DNA of 54,716 nucleotides from RYN-428 sp035551995 (GTDB lineage Bacteria; Planctomycetota; Phycisphaerae; Tepidisphaerales; Tepidisphaeraceae): NCBI GenBank assembly GCA_035551995.1, contig DASZME010000036.1, positions 1 through 54,716 of the forward strand. The letters are read 5' to 3'. The position numbers were made by a program, and so were the translations under genes. Below are positions 34,153-41,728 of the stretch, piece after piece (position 1 is the first letter of the stretch; every line of letters starts with the position of its first letter). Below the pieces are notes generated by a model, which saw only the letters and a program-made list of their open reading frames with translations, ran no database searches and had not been told where the DNA came from.

Positions 34153-34707
34153 GTGGGTGAATCAGTGGACGAAAACCTCGACCTCGATGCGCTGAGGCGT
34201 GGTAATCCGAGGGCATTCGCGCGGCTGGTGGAGTTGCATCAGCCGGTGGTGCTGGGCTTGTGCCAGTCGATGGGCCTACGCGGCGCCGACAGCGACGACG
34301 CGGCGGCCGAGGTATTCGCGGCCGTTTTTCGGTCGATCGCGCGATTTGAAGGTCGATCGGCACTTGCGACATGGATCTATCGCATCGCGTGTCGGGTGAT
34401 TCCCAAAGTCAGACGGCGATATCGAGCCGCCTCAAGTCAGCAGCCCGACGAAACGCAGGCCGATGAGAATCAGGAAACGCCGCTCGAACGGACTTCGCGC
34501 AATGAAATCAACGCGCGGGTTTGGACGGCGGTTGAATCCCTCGACGACCGCTCGGCTATCGTGGTCGAAATGTTTTATCGGCGCGGCTTGAGCGTCGAAC
34601 AGATCGGCCAGGTGATCGACTGTCCTTCGGGAACGGTCAAGACACTTCTGTTCCGCGCCAGGGTGCGATTGAAAGAAGTCCTGAGCCGTCAGGAGATTGT
34701 GTCATGA
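34153..34707 (+). CDS. ECF-type RNA polymerase sigma factor
   Basis: A 184-residue sigma-70 family protein. Region 2 (about 15-85) contains FARLVELHQPVVLGLCQSM…DAAAEVFAAVFRSIARFEGRSALATWIYRIAC. Region 4 (about 115-178) contains VESLDDRSAIVVEMFYRRGLSVEQIGQVIDCPSGTVKTLLFRARVRLKEVL. Regions 1 and 3 are absent, as expected for ECF factors. The start is a GTG at 34153, or possibly the GTG at 34165 behind GGTGA. Its stop overlaps the next gene by ATGA. Confidence 0.93.
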   Translation: MGESVDENLDLDALRRGNPRAFARLVELHQPVVLGLCQSMGLRGADSDDAAAEVFAAVFRSIARFEGRSALATWIYRIACRVIPKVRRRYRAASSQQPDETQADENQETPLERTSRNEINARVWTAVESLDDRSAIVVEMFYRRGLSVEQIGQVIDCPSGTVKTLLFRARVRLKEVLSRQEIVS

Positions 34708-35249
34708 AGAAAAACAACGACCCGCCGTTCGACGCCGAATTACAGATTCCTGGTCCTGACGATGCGGCATTCGACTTGGTGCTGCAAACGGCCCTGCGCG
34801 CTCGTCCGGAGCCGGAGATTCCGCTTGATCTGGCCGGCAAGGCGATGCGCCTCGCGCGAACGCGCGAATCGGCCGAGCTTCAGCGGCGAGCCGAGCGACT
34901 TGCCCGCCAGCGATGGTGGGCGCAGATGACCGGCATCGCCGCGGCGGTATTGATCGGCGCCATCCTCGCCGGCGCCGCGCATCGGCTCTGGACGCGCGGC
35001 GACATCACGTCGATCGCGGCGGCGGTTTCATCCTCGGACTCCGATTCGGCGACAACCGCCACCTCAACCGCGGCGGCGACCTCGTCCGACGACACGTCGT
35101 CCTCGAGCGCAACGACGACTGGATCGACCGGGATCGTCGCGTCGGTTTTTGTCGGTGAACTGCTGTTGACCGGAATGCTGCTGGCGAGCCTTTCTCGCGG
35201 AGGCGTTCCGGGTCCGTGGACCTCGGAAGCGGTGGCGGGTCTTTATTAA
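34704..35249 (+). CDS. Candidate membrane anti-sigma factor
   Basis: A 181-residue protein with a cytoplasmic-type N-terminal region (about 1-75, with charged helices ARTRESAELQRRAERLARQRWW). A membrane segment follows (MTGIAAAVLIGAILAGAAH), then a low-complexity Ser/Thr/Asp linker and a second hydrophobic segment near the C terminus (GIVASVFVGELLLTGMLLASL). It overlaps the sigma factor gene by ATGA, the usual arrangement for an anti-sigma factor. No zinc-binding H-x3-C-x2-C motif is present, so the role is inferred from position and topology. Confidence 0.6.
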   Translation: MKKNNDPPFDAELQIPGPDDAAFDLVLQTALRARPEPEIPLDLAGKAMRLARTRESAELQRRAERLARQRWWAQMTGIAAAVLIGAILAGAAHRLWTRGDITSIAAAVSSSDSDSATTATSTAAATSSDDTSSSSATTTGSTGIVASVFVGELLLTGMLLASLSRGGVPGPWTSEAVAGLY

Positions 35250-35250
35250 A

Positions 35251-35350
35251 ACATTTGCAGCTTTCATGTAGCATTTCCGCGTTTAGCGGCCTCGCTTGCG
35301 GGGCGTTTGTCGCGACGGAAGCTCACTTCACCGACATGAAGAAACCCTAA
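35251..35350 (+). repeat. R1 dispersed repeat, copy after the sigma operon
   Basis: A long copy: upstream part CATTTGCAG…GCATTTCCGCGTTTA, core GCGGCCTCGCTTGCGGGGCG, then a tail ending CTTCACCGACATGAAGAAACCCTAA with small differences. It directly follows the anti-sigma gene. The remaining gap to 35550 shows no gene. Confidence 0.7.
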
Positions 35351-35553
35351 GTCAGCTGCCGAAAAACACTTTGAGCGATGAAGCAAGAAGCCCAGCGGCC
35401 TTTCCGCCAATGTGGTGCATCAGCAGGGGTGCCCGCCCCGCCGACTCACACATCCTGCGGAAATGCCACTGGGCTTTGTTCTTTGCGTAACCAGGCAAAA
35501 AGGAAAAAATCCGGGCGAAGAAAGACCGGTATATTGGCGGCGGGCGGTTCGCG

Positions 35554-35587
35554 GCGCGTTGCGGCTAACGATATAGCCGCAACGCGC
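35554..35587. terminator. Perfect 14-bp hairpin at the 3' end of the CBM6 protein gene
   Basis: GCGCGTTGCGGCTA (35554-35567) pairs perfectly with TAGCCGCAACGCGC (35574-35587) across a 6-nt loop, and flanking bases extend the stem with a mismatch. It lies 40 bp downstream of the stop codon of the minus-strand gene. There is no T tract, so it may be an RNA-stabilising hairpin, a factor-assisted terminator or a REP element. Confidence 0.55.
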
Positions 35588-35626
35588 TGCGGAACAAATG
35601 ATGCGAGCCTCCGATTCGCCGGCGCC

Positions 35627-37849
35627 TTACGAGAACTGCAACGTGTTGATGTTCGCCACGCCCGTCCCCCCCTTGAAGACGAGGTAGACTGTTTGCACGC
35701 CTGCGACTTTCGCGATGGCGGCGGATTGAGCGGTGTACTTGTCCCACGCTCCGGTGACGGCGACATTCAGCGTTCCAAGCAATGTCCCCGTCGGGCTTCC
35801 CAGATGAATCTGAATCGATCCGCCGGAGTGAATGGTGGCAAGCGCGGCGGTCAACTTGGTGACGCCGGTTCCGAAATTCAAGGCGTAAGCGATCCAATCA
35901 TTGTTGTCGGCATATCCGACGCCGGTGAAATTGTCGCCCTGGGTGCCGGATTGGGCGGTGTAGTTGACGGCCTTGATTAGCGTCGTGGCGCTGGGGGGCG
36001 TCGCGGGCGGGGTCGGGGTCGGGGCCGGAGGGGTGGTCACGGGCGGCGGCTCCGCTGACGCCGACACTCCGCTGGCGCCTGCTTTCACGCTCCCCGCGCC
36101 CTTGGTTGAGGTGTTTGAATAGACGTTGCCGGTGATCTTCGCCCCCGAGGTGAACACCGTTCCGGCGAGGAAGACGTTATTCGCGATCGTCGTTCCGTCC
36201 CAGTTTCCTTTTTGGTTCGTGTTGACGGCCAATTTCGTGGCGCCGAGGGTGTTGTTGTAAATGTCGTCGCCGTTGCAGACGAAGTTCATTTTCAGGCCGT
36301 AGTCGACGTTTGACGTGACGTTATTGTGGATGATCCAGTTGCTCGAATTGTTGTCGATGAACAGAGCGGTCCCGCCGTAGCCGGCGGTGTGGATATTCTC
36401 GACGACGTTGTAGGCCATCACCGAGCCCTGGGCGTTGAGTCCAAAGCTGTAAATGCCGCCTGCTTCGGTGGTCTGCAGCCCGACGTCGGAGATGAAGTTA
36501 TACGTGATTTTCACCTTCGGAACCATGATGGCAACGCCATGGCGGCCGGAGTTGGTGATGGTGTTGTGATCGACGGTCGTGTTCGATCCAAGCACCTGGA
36601 TCGAGCCGACGTTGATGGCGTTGTAGTCGGCATCCTTCACGACGTTATTCTCGGCGATCGAGCCGGAGCCTTTCAGCACGATGGCGGCGGCGGTGGAATA
36701 CTGAATCGTGCTGTTTTCGATGACGTCGTTGGTTCCGTAGAGCAGGATGCCGTCGGCGGCGGTGGAATACCATCCGTACTGCGCCACCGTGTCCGAAGCG
36801 ACATAGCGCGCGGTGATCCCGTTGATCACGATGCTGCTGGAGGAGGCGGACGTTTTGATCGCGGCCGCGAAGATGCTCACCCCGTGAATCGTCACGTTAT
36901 GGACGGAACTGAGGTCGAAGGCATACTGCCGATGCTTGGCTTCGATGTTCTGGGAAGCGGGGCTTCCGTTGTTTGGCGCCCAGAGGTAGAGTTTTCCGGA
37001 GACCGGATCGCGATACCATTCGCCGGCGGAATCCAGAGCCGGCATTTTTCCCGCCAGCCAGAACGTATCGCCCTTTTTCAGGACCGCGTCGGCGCTGTGG
37101 TAAATGTAGCTGATGGTGATGCTTCCCGGCGAAGACTTGGTCACGACGCCGGTCTGACCGTCCCACGCCTGGCCCGGCGTGATATGTACGATCGCGCCGA
37201 CCCACGCGCCGGCCGCCTGGTTCAACTTTGAATCGTAGATGGTGGTGCTACTGGGGCTGCCGCTGAGGCTCGTGATCGTTTCTTTGGTAGGATGCGAGGG
37301 ATCGGTGATCGACGAGTTGGGGAATCGAGCTTCATTGAGAGCTTGGTTGCCGACGAAGATCTGATTATCGCCCGTTCCCAAATCCCACGGCATCGAGGCT
37401 TCGTAGATGTCATTTTTATAGTTCGACCACCCAGTGATGGGATCGGCGCCGCTCACGGTGACGTTTTCGCCGTTGTACGCCTCGAAAATAATTGGCGCCG
37501 ACGCCGTTCCCGAATGGGCCGGCGTTACGGTTTCATGATAGGTTCCCGCGCGGATTTCGACTTTGTCACCCGGTTCGGCGATCGACGCCGCGTGCTGGAT
37601 CGTCTTGAACGGCGCGCTGATATTGCCCGCGTTCCCGTCCGATCCGGACGGCGAGACAAAATAGGTCGCCGAGAGAAGCTGGCGCGATTCTAAGGTTTGT
37701 ACCTCGGGCCGCGAACCGGCAGTGTTGACCGCCCCGCCGCCGAGCACGCCAGCGACCGCCTTTTTCAACGCCGACAAGAGGCGCCGCGCCCGCGACGGCA
37801 AATCGCCGTCAACGATCGAAACACTGTCCAATGGTAAGCAAAGAGGCAT
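35627..37849 (-). CDS. Surface beta-helix protein with C-terminal CBM6
   Basis: A 740-residue exported protein. AGGAG precedes the ATG at 37849 by 7 nt. The N-terminal region is basic and amphipathic and ends in the planctomycete motif LESRQLLS (near residues 53-60). A right-handed parallel beta-helix follows (about 62-580; DUF1565-like opening TYFVSPSGSDGNAG, then repeated turns ending …NNVTSNVDYG…). Next come a Pro/Thr linker (about 605-625) and a C-terminal carbohydrate-binding module of the CBM6 type (about 628-740, AVNYTAQSGTQGDNFTGVGYADNNDWIAYALNFG…). It is probably a secreted polysaccharide-binding lyase or hydrolase. No catalytic residues could be assigned. Confidence 0.87.
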   Translation of the reverse strand: MPLCLPLDSVSIVDGDLPSRARRLLSALKKAVAGVLGGGAVNTAGSRPEVQTLESRQLLSATYFVSPSGSDGNAGNISAPFKTIQHAASIAEPGDKVEIRAGTYHETVTPAHSGTASAPIIFEAYNGENVTVSGADPITGWSNYKNDIYEASMPWDLGTGDNQIFVGNQALNEARFPNSSITDPSHPTKETITSLSGSPSSTTIYDSKLNQAAGAWVGAIVHITPGQAWDGQTGVVTKSSPGSITISYIYHSADAVLKKGDTFWLAGKMPALDSAGEWYRDPVSGKLYLWAPNNGSPASQNIEAKHRQYAFDLSSVHNVTIHGVSIFAAAIKTSASSSSIVINGITARYVASDTVAQYGWYSTAADGILLYGTNDVIENSTIQYSTAAAIVLKGSGSIAENNVVKDADYNAINVGSIQVLGSNTTVDHNTITNSGRHGVAIMVPKVKITYNFISDVGLQTTEAGGIYSFGLNAQGSVMAYNVVENIHTAGYGGTALFIDNNSSNWIIHNNVTSNVDYGLKMNFVCNGDDIYNNTLGATKLAVNTNQKGNWDGTTIANNVFLAGTVFTSGAKITGNVYSNTSTKGAGSVKAGASGVSASAEPPPVTTPPAPTPTPPATPPSATTLIKAVNYTAQSGTQGDNFTGVGYADNNDWIAYALNFGTGVTKLTAALATIHSGGSIQIHLGSPTGTLLGTLNVAVTGAWDKYTAQSAAIAKVAGVQTVYLVFKGGTGVANINTLQFS

Positions 37850-38408
37850 GCACTCTCTCCTAAAAAGGTGACCGCGCGCAGCGGATCGAACCCGGGTTTT
37901 AAAAACAAAATAAGCGGCTTTATCAGAGCGAAATGCCGATTGGCGAATCGATTGACAGGATCGATCCGGTCGGCTTGCTCATTATGCGGGGCTTGCCTGG
38001 TGACGAATTCCTGCCGACGCAGGCGTACCACCTGGAGCAATGCCCGGCTTGCAGCGGTCTGCGATACAAAACGGAACAAAAAGCCGCTAGAACCGACGGT
38101 GAGTGATCACCGGCTTTCATATGGCTATCCGGATGCGATCGTTCTAGAAACTTCAGGGCACGTGCCTATGCCTTGAAAAATTCTCGATCCCGCAGACCCC
38201 TACGTAACCGCGACTCGCTGAGCGAGCGGGGGGGACTATATAAGACATGCAAGCTTGTGCAAACCCAAAAATGACCCAAAAGCAAAATTTTTTTCCGCCG
38301 CCGCCGAGGACGCGCCAGACCCGCAAAACAAGACGCTCGAACAAATGGAGGCAATAATTCGACAACCGCCCCGCCGCCGCCGGCTGTGTGCAAGCCGCCG
38401 CGCGAGCG
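37850..38408. other. Gene-poor stretch upstream of the CBM6 protein
   Basis: These 559 bases hold one possible small reading frame (37933-38106) and a hairpin with a T5 run just before the CBM6 gene's ribosome-binding site (about 37862-37893; CCGC/GCGG inner stem on the minus strand), which could be an attenuator. A run of G and a TATATAAG sequence lie near 38225-38240. A T-loop-like GGTTCGATCC near 37890 does not belong to a tRNA. Confidence 0.35.
37933..38106 (+). CDS. Possible 57-residue protein with CxxC
   Basis: A short plus-strand frame with ATG at 37933 and GAG a few bases upstream. It encodes an acidic protein with LEQCPACSGLRYKTEQ near its end, a single Cys-x-x-Cys pair. It lies antisense to the leader of the CBM6 gene. 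Its length and single motif make chance a real possibility. Confidence 0.25.
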   Translation: MPIGESIDRIDPVGLLIMRGLPGDEFLPTQAYHLEQCPACSGLRYKTEQKAARTDGE

Positions 38409-39182
38409 TTAAGGACGGGTGGGCGATGTCGTCGAACTGGAACCGGCGCCGCCCGCTCGTCGACCTGCATCGAGCGCTTCCTGAAGAATGCCTTTGATTC
38501 TTTCCGGAGCGATATCCAAGCCTCCGTTGGATTGGAGGGTTAGTCTGTATATCCATCCTTTGTCGAAGTCGCGCCAGACGCCTTCGCCTTGCGCGATCCG
38601 AACGCCCATGGAGTTTCGATACTCGGGATCGTCGGCGAGTTTCCAGAAGTTTTTCCACAAGTCTCGCTCGAACGGTTCCACGACGGTATGCGTGCCCTGA
38701 TAAATGGCGGGAATGTGTTCGGGCTCGTCGATAGGAAATGCGTGTGCCGGATCCTGATTTTCGCCGTAGAGACGGGTGAACAGCGCCAGGCTGTGACCGC
38801 GCAGCGGGTCGTTGGATTCGACGAATTTGCCGTCGAATTTGATGACCATGGCGTCGATGTGAGCGCGTTTGCCCTCGATGGTAAAGTATTTCCCGGCGTT
38901 CAGCTGCGTGATTCCATCGCGCGCGTATTCGACGAATAAGAGCGTCGTGCGAAAGATGCCCGCCGACTGATTCTGCTCGGTGACCATAACGTCAGCCACG
39001 CGCCGCTTGTTTTCCAAGTGCGTGACGACTTGTTTAAGCTCTTCGGTACGCAGATTGGCCGCTTCGAGTTTTTCCTGAAGCTTATGCTCGGTCGAGTTGT
39101 GTTCGCGGTACAGGAACACGCCTCCGCCGCCAGCGCTAAGCAGTACGAGGAAAAGCAGCGATTGATGGATTCGGCGAAACAT
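38409..39182 (-). CDS. Membrane-anchored coiled-coil protein, unknown
   Basis: A 257-residue protein. One N-terminal membrane segment (FLVLLSAGGGGVFLY) is followed by a coiled coil (about 28-65, EHKLQEKLEAANLRTEELKQVVTHLENKRRV). A globular region follows (about 70-230) with conserved-looking stretches TTLLFVEYARDG, KRAHIDAMVIKFDG, SLALFTRLYGENQ and FERDLWKNFWKLADDPEY, and the tail is Gly/Ser/Thr-rich. The topology suggests an envelope protein with its main domain outside the cytoplasm. The family is not recognised. It is directly downstream of the MoeB-rhodanese gene on the other side of an 86-bp gap, but no link is evident. Confidence 0.72.
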   Translation of the reverse strand: MFRRIHQSLLFLVLLSAGGGGVFLYREHNSTEHKLQEKLEAANLRTEELKQVVTHLENKRRVADVMVTEQNQSAGIFRTTLLFVEYARDGITQLNAGKYFTIEGKRAHIDAMVIKFDGKFVESNDPLRGHSLALFTRLYGENQDPAHAFPIDEPEHIPAIYQGTHTVVEPFERDLWKNFWKLADDPEYRNSMGVRIAQGEGVWRDFDKGWIYRLTLQSNGGLDIAPERIKGILQEALDAGRRAGGAGSSSTTSPTRP

Positions 39183-39268
39183 AATTCACGAGGCGGCCGG
39201 CGGCCTCAATTCACTATCGGCTCTACGCCGTCAATCCAAGAGCGATAAACCACAAACCCGACGCGCCT

Positions 39269-40597
39269 TCAATATTGCGGTCCCCCCGGATTAATATCTT
39301 TATTCCAGAGCGATATCCCGCCCGCCATGCTCTTTACATCCTTGAAACCGGCTTGCCGCAGGGCTTGCGTGAAATTCATCGAACGGCCGCCCGACTTGCA
39401 ATGCACGACGATCTTTTCATCTTTGTGCGGCGTCAGTTCGCCGACGCGCCGGCCAAGCTCCTGGAGCGGAATCAGCGTGGCGCCGGGGATCGACGTGATC
39501 TGATATTCATTGGGCAACCGGCAATCGATGAACACGAATTTATCGCCGCGATCCTGCATTCCCTTTACGTCACGTGGCGTTACCTCCCAATCCGGCTTGA
39601 ACGGATATCCCGGGGGCAACCCCTTCGCATCTAAACTTGGATCGGGGGCGGCGGCCGGTTTGGCGCCTGTTCTGGCGCCCTGGGCTTCACGCTGGGTCTC
39701 TTCCAATGATTTCGGGTCCATGATCGGCACTCCACAAAATTGTTCGTAATCGACAGGCTTGGTAATGGTCGGATGATCGCCGCACACCGGGCACGCCGGA
39801 TCGCGGCGAAGCTTGTAGGTTCGAAATTCGAGATCGGTCGAACTATATGTAAGCAATCTACCGATGGCCGGCCGACCCAAACCCAGAATCAATTTAACAG
39901 TTTCATTGGCCTGCAAGCTACCAATGGTCCCGCAGATAACGCCGAGGACGCCGCCCTCGGCACAGCTTGGAACCGATCCCGGATCGGGCGGCTCGGGATA
40001 CATGCAGCGATAGCAGGGGCCGTTGTCGTGGGTATCCGGATTCTTGAGATGTGGCGCGAAGACGGTCACCATTCCCTCGAACCGGAAAATGCTCCCGTAC
40101 ACGTTGGGCTTTTTCGCGATCACGCAGGCGTCGTTCACGCAATAACGCGTCGGAAAATTGTCGGTGCCGTCGATGATGACGTCGTAATCCTTAATCAGAT
40201 CGAGCACGTTTTCGCTGTTTACGATCGTGCGATGTTCGATGAGATTCAGGTCGGGATTGAGGTCTTTCAGCCTGCGCGCGGCGGCTTGGACCTTCGGCTC
40301 GCCGATATCTTTCACGCCGAACAAAACCTGGCGTTGAAGATTGGACGGGCTGACGACGTCGACGTCGGCCAATCCGATCGTTCCCACGCCGGCCGCGGCA
40401 AGATACAGGCTGATGGGGCAGCCCAGCCCGCCGGCGCCGATGCAGAGCACCTTTGCGTTGAGCAATTTCATCTGCCCTTCAGGACCGACTTCAGGGAGGA
40501 TCAGATGCCGTTTGTAGCGGTTGATTTGCTCGGTATTCAGCTTGGTGACCGGTTGCCGAGTGGATGGAGCGGTGGTTGGGGTTGCGCATTGGGTCAT
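39269..40597 (-). CDS. MoeB/ThiF adenylyltransferase-rhodanese fusion
   Basis: A 442-residue cytoplasmic protein. Residues 20-260 form an E1-like adenylyltransferase that activates the C-terminal glycine of a sulfur-carrier protein (MoaD, ThiS or CysO type). The nucleotide loop is VLCIGAGGLGCPISLYLAAAG, followed by DVDVVSPSNLQRQ and the DGTDNFPTRY segment. Zinc ligands are CYRC and, later, CPVCGDHP. A C-terminal rhodanese domain (about 345-435) has the active-site loop VVHCKSGGRS, whose Cys would carry the persulfide. The start at 40597 is fixed by GGAGGTG 5-6 nt upstream; an upstream ATG at 40735 lies inside the leader RNA. Thiamine, molybdopterin or cysteine synthesis are all possible targets. 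Confidence 0.93.
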   Translation of the reverse strand: MTQCATPTTAPSTRQPVTKLNTEQINRYKRHLILPEVGPEGQMKLLNAKVLCIGAGGLGCPISLYLAAAGVGTIGLADVDVVSPSNLQRQVLFGVKDIGEPKVQAAARRLKDLNPDLNLIEHRTIVNSENVLDLIKDYDVIIDGTDNFPTRYCVNDACVIAKKPNVYGSIFRFEGMVTVFAPHLKNPDTHDNGPCYRCMYPEPPDPGSVPSCAEGGVLGVICGTIGSLQANETVKLILGLGRPAIGRLLTYSSTDLEFRTYKLRRDPACPVCGDHPTITKPVDYEQFCGVPIMDPKSLEETQREAQGARTGAKPAAAPDPSLDAKGLPPGYPFKPDWEVTPRDVKGMQDRGDKFVFIDCRLPNEYQITSIPGATLIPLQELGRRVGELTPHKDEKIVVHCKSGGRSMNFTQALRQAGFKDVKSMAGGISLWNKDINPGGPQY

Positions 40598-40771
40598 GAG
40601 ACACCTCCGATAACGCCACATAGAAACAAGAAAACCATGCCGCAAATCGGCATGGCCCGTGGCAGAACATCTGCCGCGCTTTAGCTGTTTTGCGGGATCA
40701 TACGGAGATCCCACGGGCCGCAAGCTGCGTTTCAACTCGCCCTGAAGCGGATAGCCGCTCCGTCTGGTTGT
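40598..40771 (-). ncRNA. Structured leader RNA, candidate riboswitch or attenuator
   Basis: The 5' UTR of the MoeB-rhodanese gene is about 174 nt. Hairpins: AGCGG/CCGCT (40746-40759) and CGCA/TGCG (40719-40729). A long-range 8-bp helix GGCCCGTG/CACGGGCC (40712-40719 with 40654-40661) encloses two perfect hairpins, GGGATC/GATCCC (40694-40712) and GGCAGA/TCTGCC (40661-40675). The joining strand is GCAAAACAGCTAAAGCGC. An intrinsic terminator follows, whose 5' strand shares two bases with the closing helix. A promoter and an SD frame the element. GCUAAAG recalls the conserved 3' part of SAM-II, but the rest does not fit that class, TPP, SAM-I, SAH or cobalamin as I know them. Confidence 0.6.
40624..40655 (-). 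terminator. Intrinsic terminator within the leader RNA
   Basis: On the minus strand CCATGCCG-ATTTG-CGGCATGG (8-bp perfect stem) is followed by TTTTCTTGTTT. It ends 26 nt before the start codon of the MoeB-rhodanese gene, so it can only be regulatory (premature termination). Confidence 0.8.
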
Positions 40772-40777
40772 GAAAAT

Positions 40778-40806
40778 ACTTTAGGATTGGCCGCGAAGAT
40801 CGTCAA
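40778..40806 (-). promoter_or_regulatory. Promoter of the leader/MoeB-rhodanese transcript
   Basis: On the minus strand TTGACG (40806-40801) and TAAAGT (40783-40778) are separated by 17 nt. The predicted start is near 40771. It lies between the end of the DUF4058 gene and the leader. Confidence 0.5.
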
Positions 40807-40826
40807 GCCGCGGGGTTTTACGGGGT

Positions 40827-41633
40827 TTACCGCCGGCTCTCGCGTCGCAGCAACTCGTCGGCCCATCTGGCGTCGTCGCCGTCCAGCGGCGGATCTGGAT
40901 CGACGCGGTAATCGGTGTCGTCATATCGGCCGGTGCGATAGGCCTGATCGACCAGCGCTTGCAGATCGAGCGTCGCGTCGGGATCGGTCCGGCGAAGCGG
41001 AATCGGAATGATCGGCAGCCGTTGGCGAAACGGCGCCCGGTAGATCTCGAACTCATCGCCGCGCCATCCGCGTTTGACGCAAATGTGATACGCGGTGCGG
41101 TGAGACGGCGGTATCGTCGCCAGCGGAACCGACGTGACGCGCTTGCCGCCGCGCAGGAGATCGATCTCGACAAGATTGGTTCTCCCGGACAGAATCTCCT
41201 GTTGCTTTCTCTTATATTCAAGAGTTCCGTTTGCGCCGGCTTTGTTGGCGGCGCTGAGAACTTCTATGACGGTAACGATTTGGTTTCCCGATGAAGCGTC
41301 ACGGATTTCGATAAATCCTTCGGTCAGAGACTCATGGGGCAAAAGGATAAACAGCGGCTCGGCGACCGCCACGCCGCCCGAATCTGTCGCGGATGGAATT
41401 TCCATTGCGGCGTTGTGGCCACTTCGCTCGATGATTCGCACGTCGGGGAAAATATTTCGATTCCACCCATCATCCGATTCGACGAAGACCCGCTCCTCGA
41501 CCCGGGCTCGAAGCGCGTCGGGAAGGCGCTCTTGTAACTGATCCCGGGCGTACTGGATTATGCTGTGGTGGATATCGCCCCAATGAGCCTCAAGGTAGGG
41601 GTCCATCCCGGGAAATGGGCTGTTTTTCGGCAT
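40827..41633 (-). CDS. DUF4058 family protein
   Basis: A 268-residue cytoplasmic protein of a family found mostly in cyanobacteria and planctomycetes, of unknown function. The N-terminal MPKNSPFPGMDPYLEAHWGDIHH is the family hallmark. IVTVIEVLSAANKAG…EYKRKQQEIL and NLVEIDLLRGG form the central conserved core, and the C-terminal VDQAYRTGRYDDTDYR and DPPLDGDDARWADELL are also typical. The core E-V-L-S/K-R-K-Q-Q arrangement hints at a nuclease-like fold, but this is not established. The ATG at 41633 is chosen because a -10 box sits 6 nt before it and the hallmark begins there. Confidence 0.9.
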   Translation of the reverse strand: MPKNSPFPGMDPYLEAHWGDIHHSIIQYARDQLQERLPDALRARVEERVFVESDDGWNRNIFPDVRIIERSGHNAAMEIPSATDSGGVAVAEPLFILLPHESLTEGFIEIRDASSGNQIVTVIEVLSAANKAGANGTLEYKRKQQEILSGRTNLVEIDLLRGGKRVTSVPLATIPPSHRTAYHICVKRGWRGDEFEIYRAPFRQRLPIIPIPLRRTDPDATLDLQALVDQAYRTGRYDDTDYRVDPDPPLDGDDARWADELLRRESRR

Positions 41634-41639
41634 GGCGTC

Positions 41640-41648
41640 ATTATAGCA
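41640..41648 (-). promoter_or_regulatory. Extended -10 promoter, leaderless DUF4058 start
   Basis: On the minus strand TGC-TATAAT (41648-41640) ends exactly 6 nt before the ATG at 41633, and no Shine-Dalgarno sequence can fit. It has the same architecture as the promoter at 1416-1432. Confidence 0.6.
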
Positions 41649-41699
41649 TAAGATTTGAATTGGCTCATCACCAGTGCGTAAGAACGCCACGCCTGTTTC

Positions 41700-41708
41700 T
41701 GCTATGAT
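41700..41708 (+). promoter_or_regulatory. Extended -10 promoter of the Uma2 gene
   Basis: TGC-TATGAT at 41700-41708 lies about 20 nt before the ATG at 41729, which has GGAG 8 nt upstream. The two divergent extended -10 promoters are separated by about 50 bp. Confidence 0.5.
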
Positions 41709-41728
41709 GAACAAGCCGGAGCGAGTTT

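Noticed and set aside
37870..37900. tRNA T-loop-like GGTTCGATCC upstream of the CBM6 gene
   Set aside because: No complementary T-stem or other tRNA arms flank it.
40598..40771. SAM-II or SAM-I riboswitch as the identity of the MoeB leader
   Set aside because: Only GCUAAAG is shared; the defining P1/pseudoknot or S-box core could not be laid out on this sequence.
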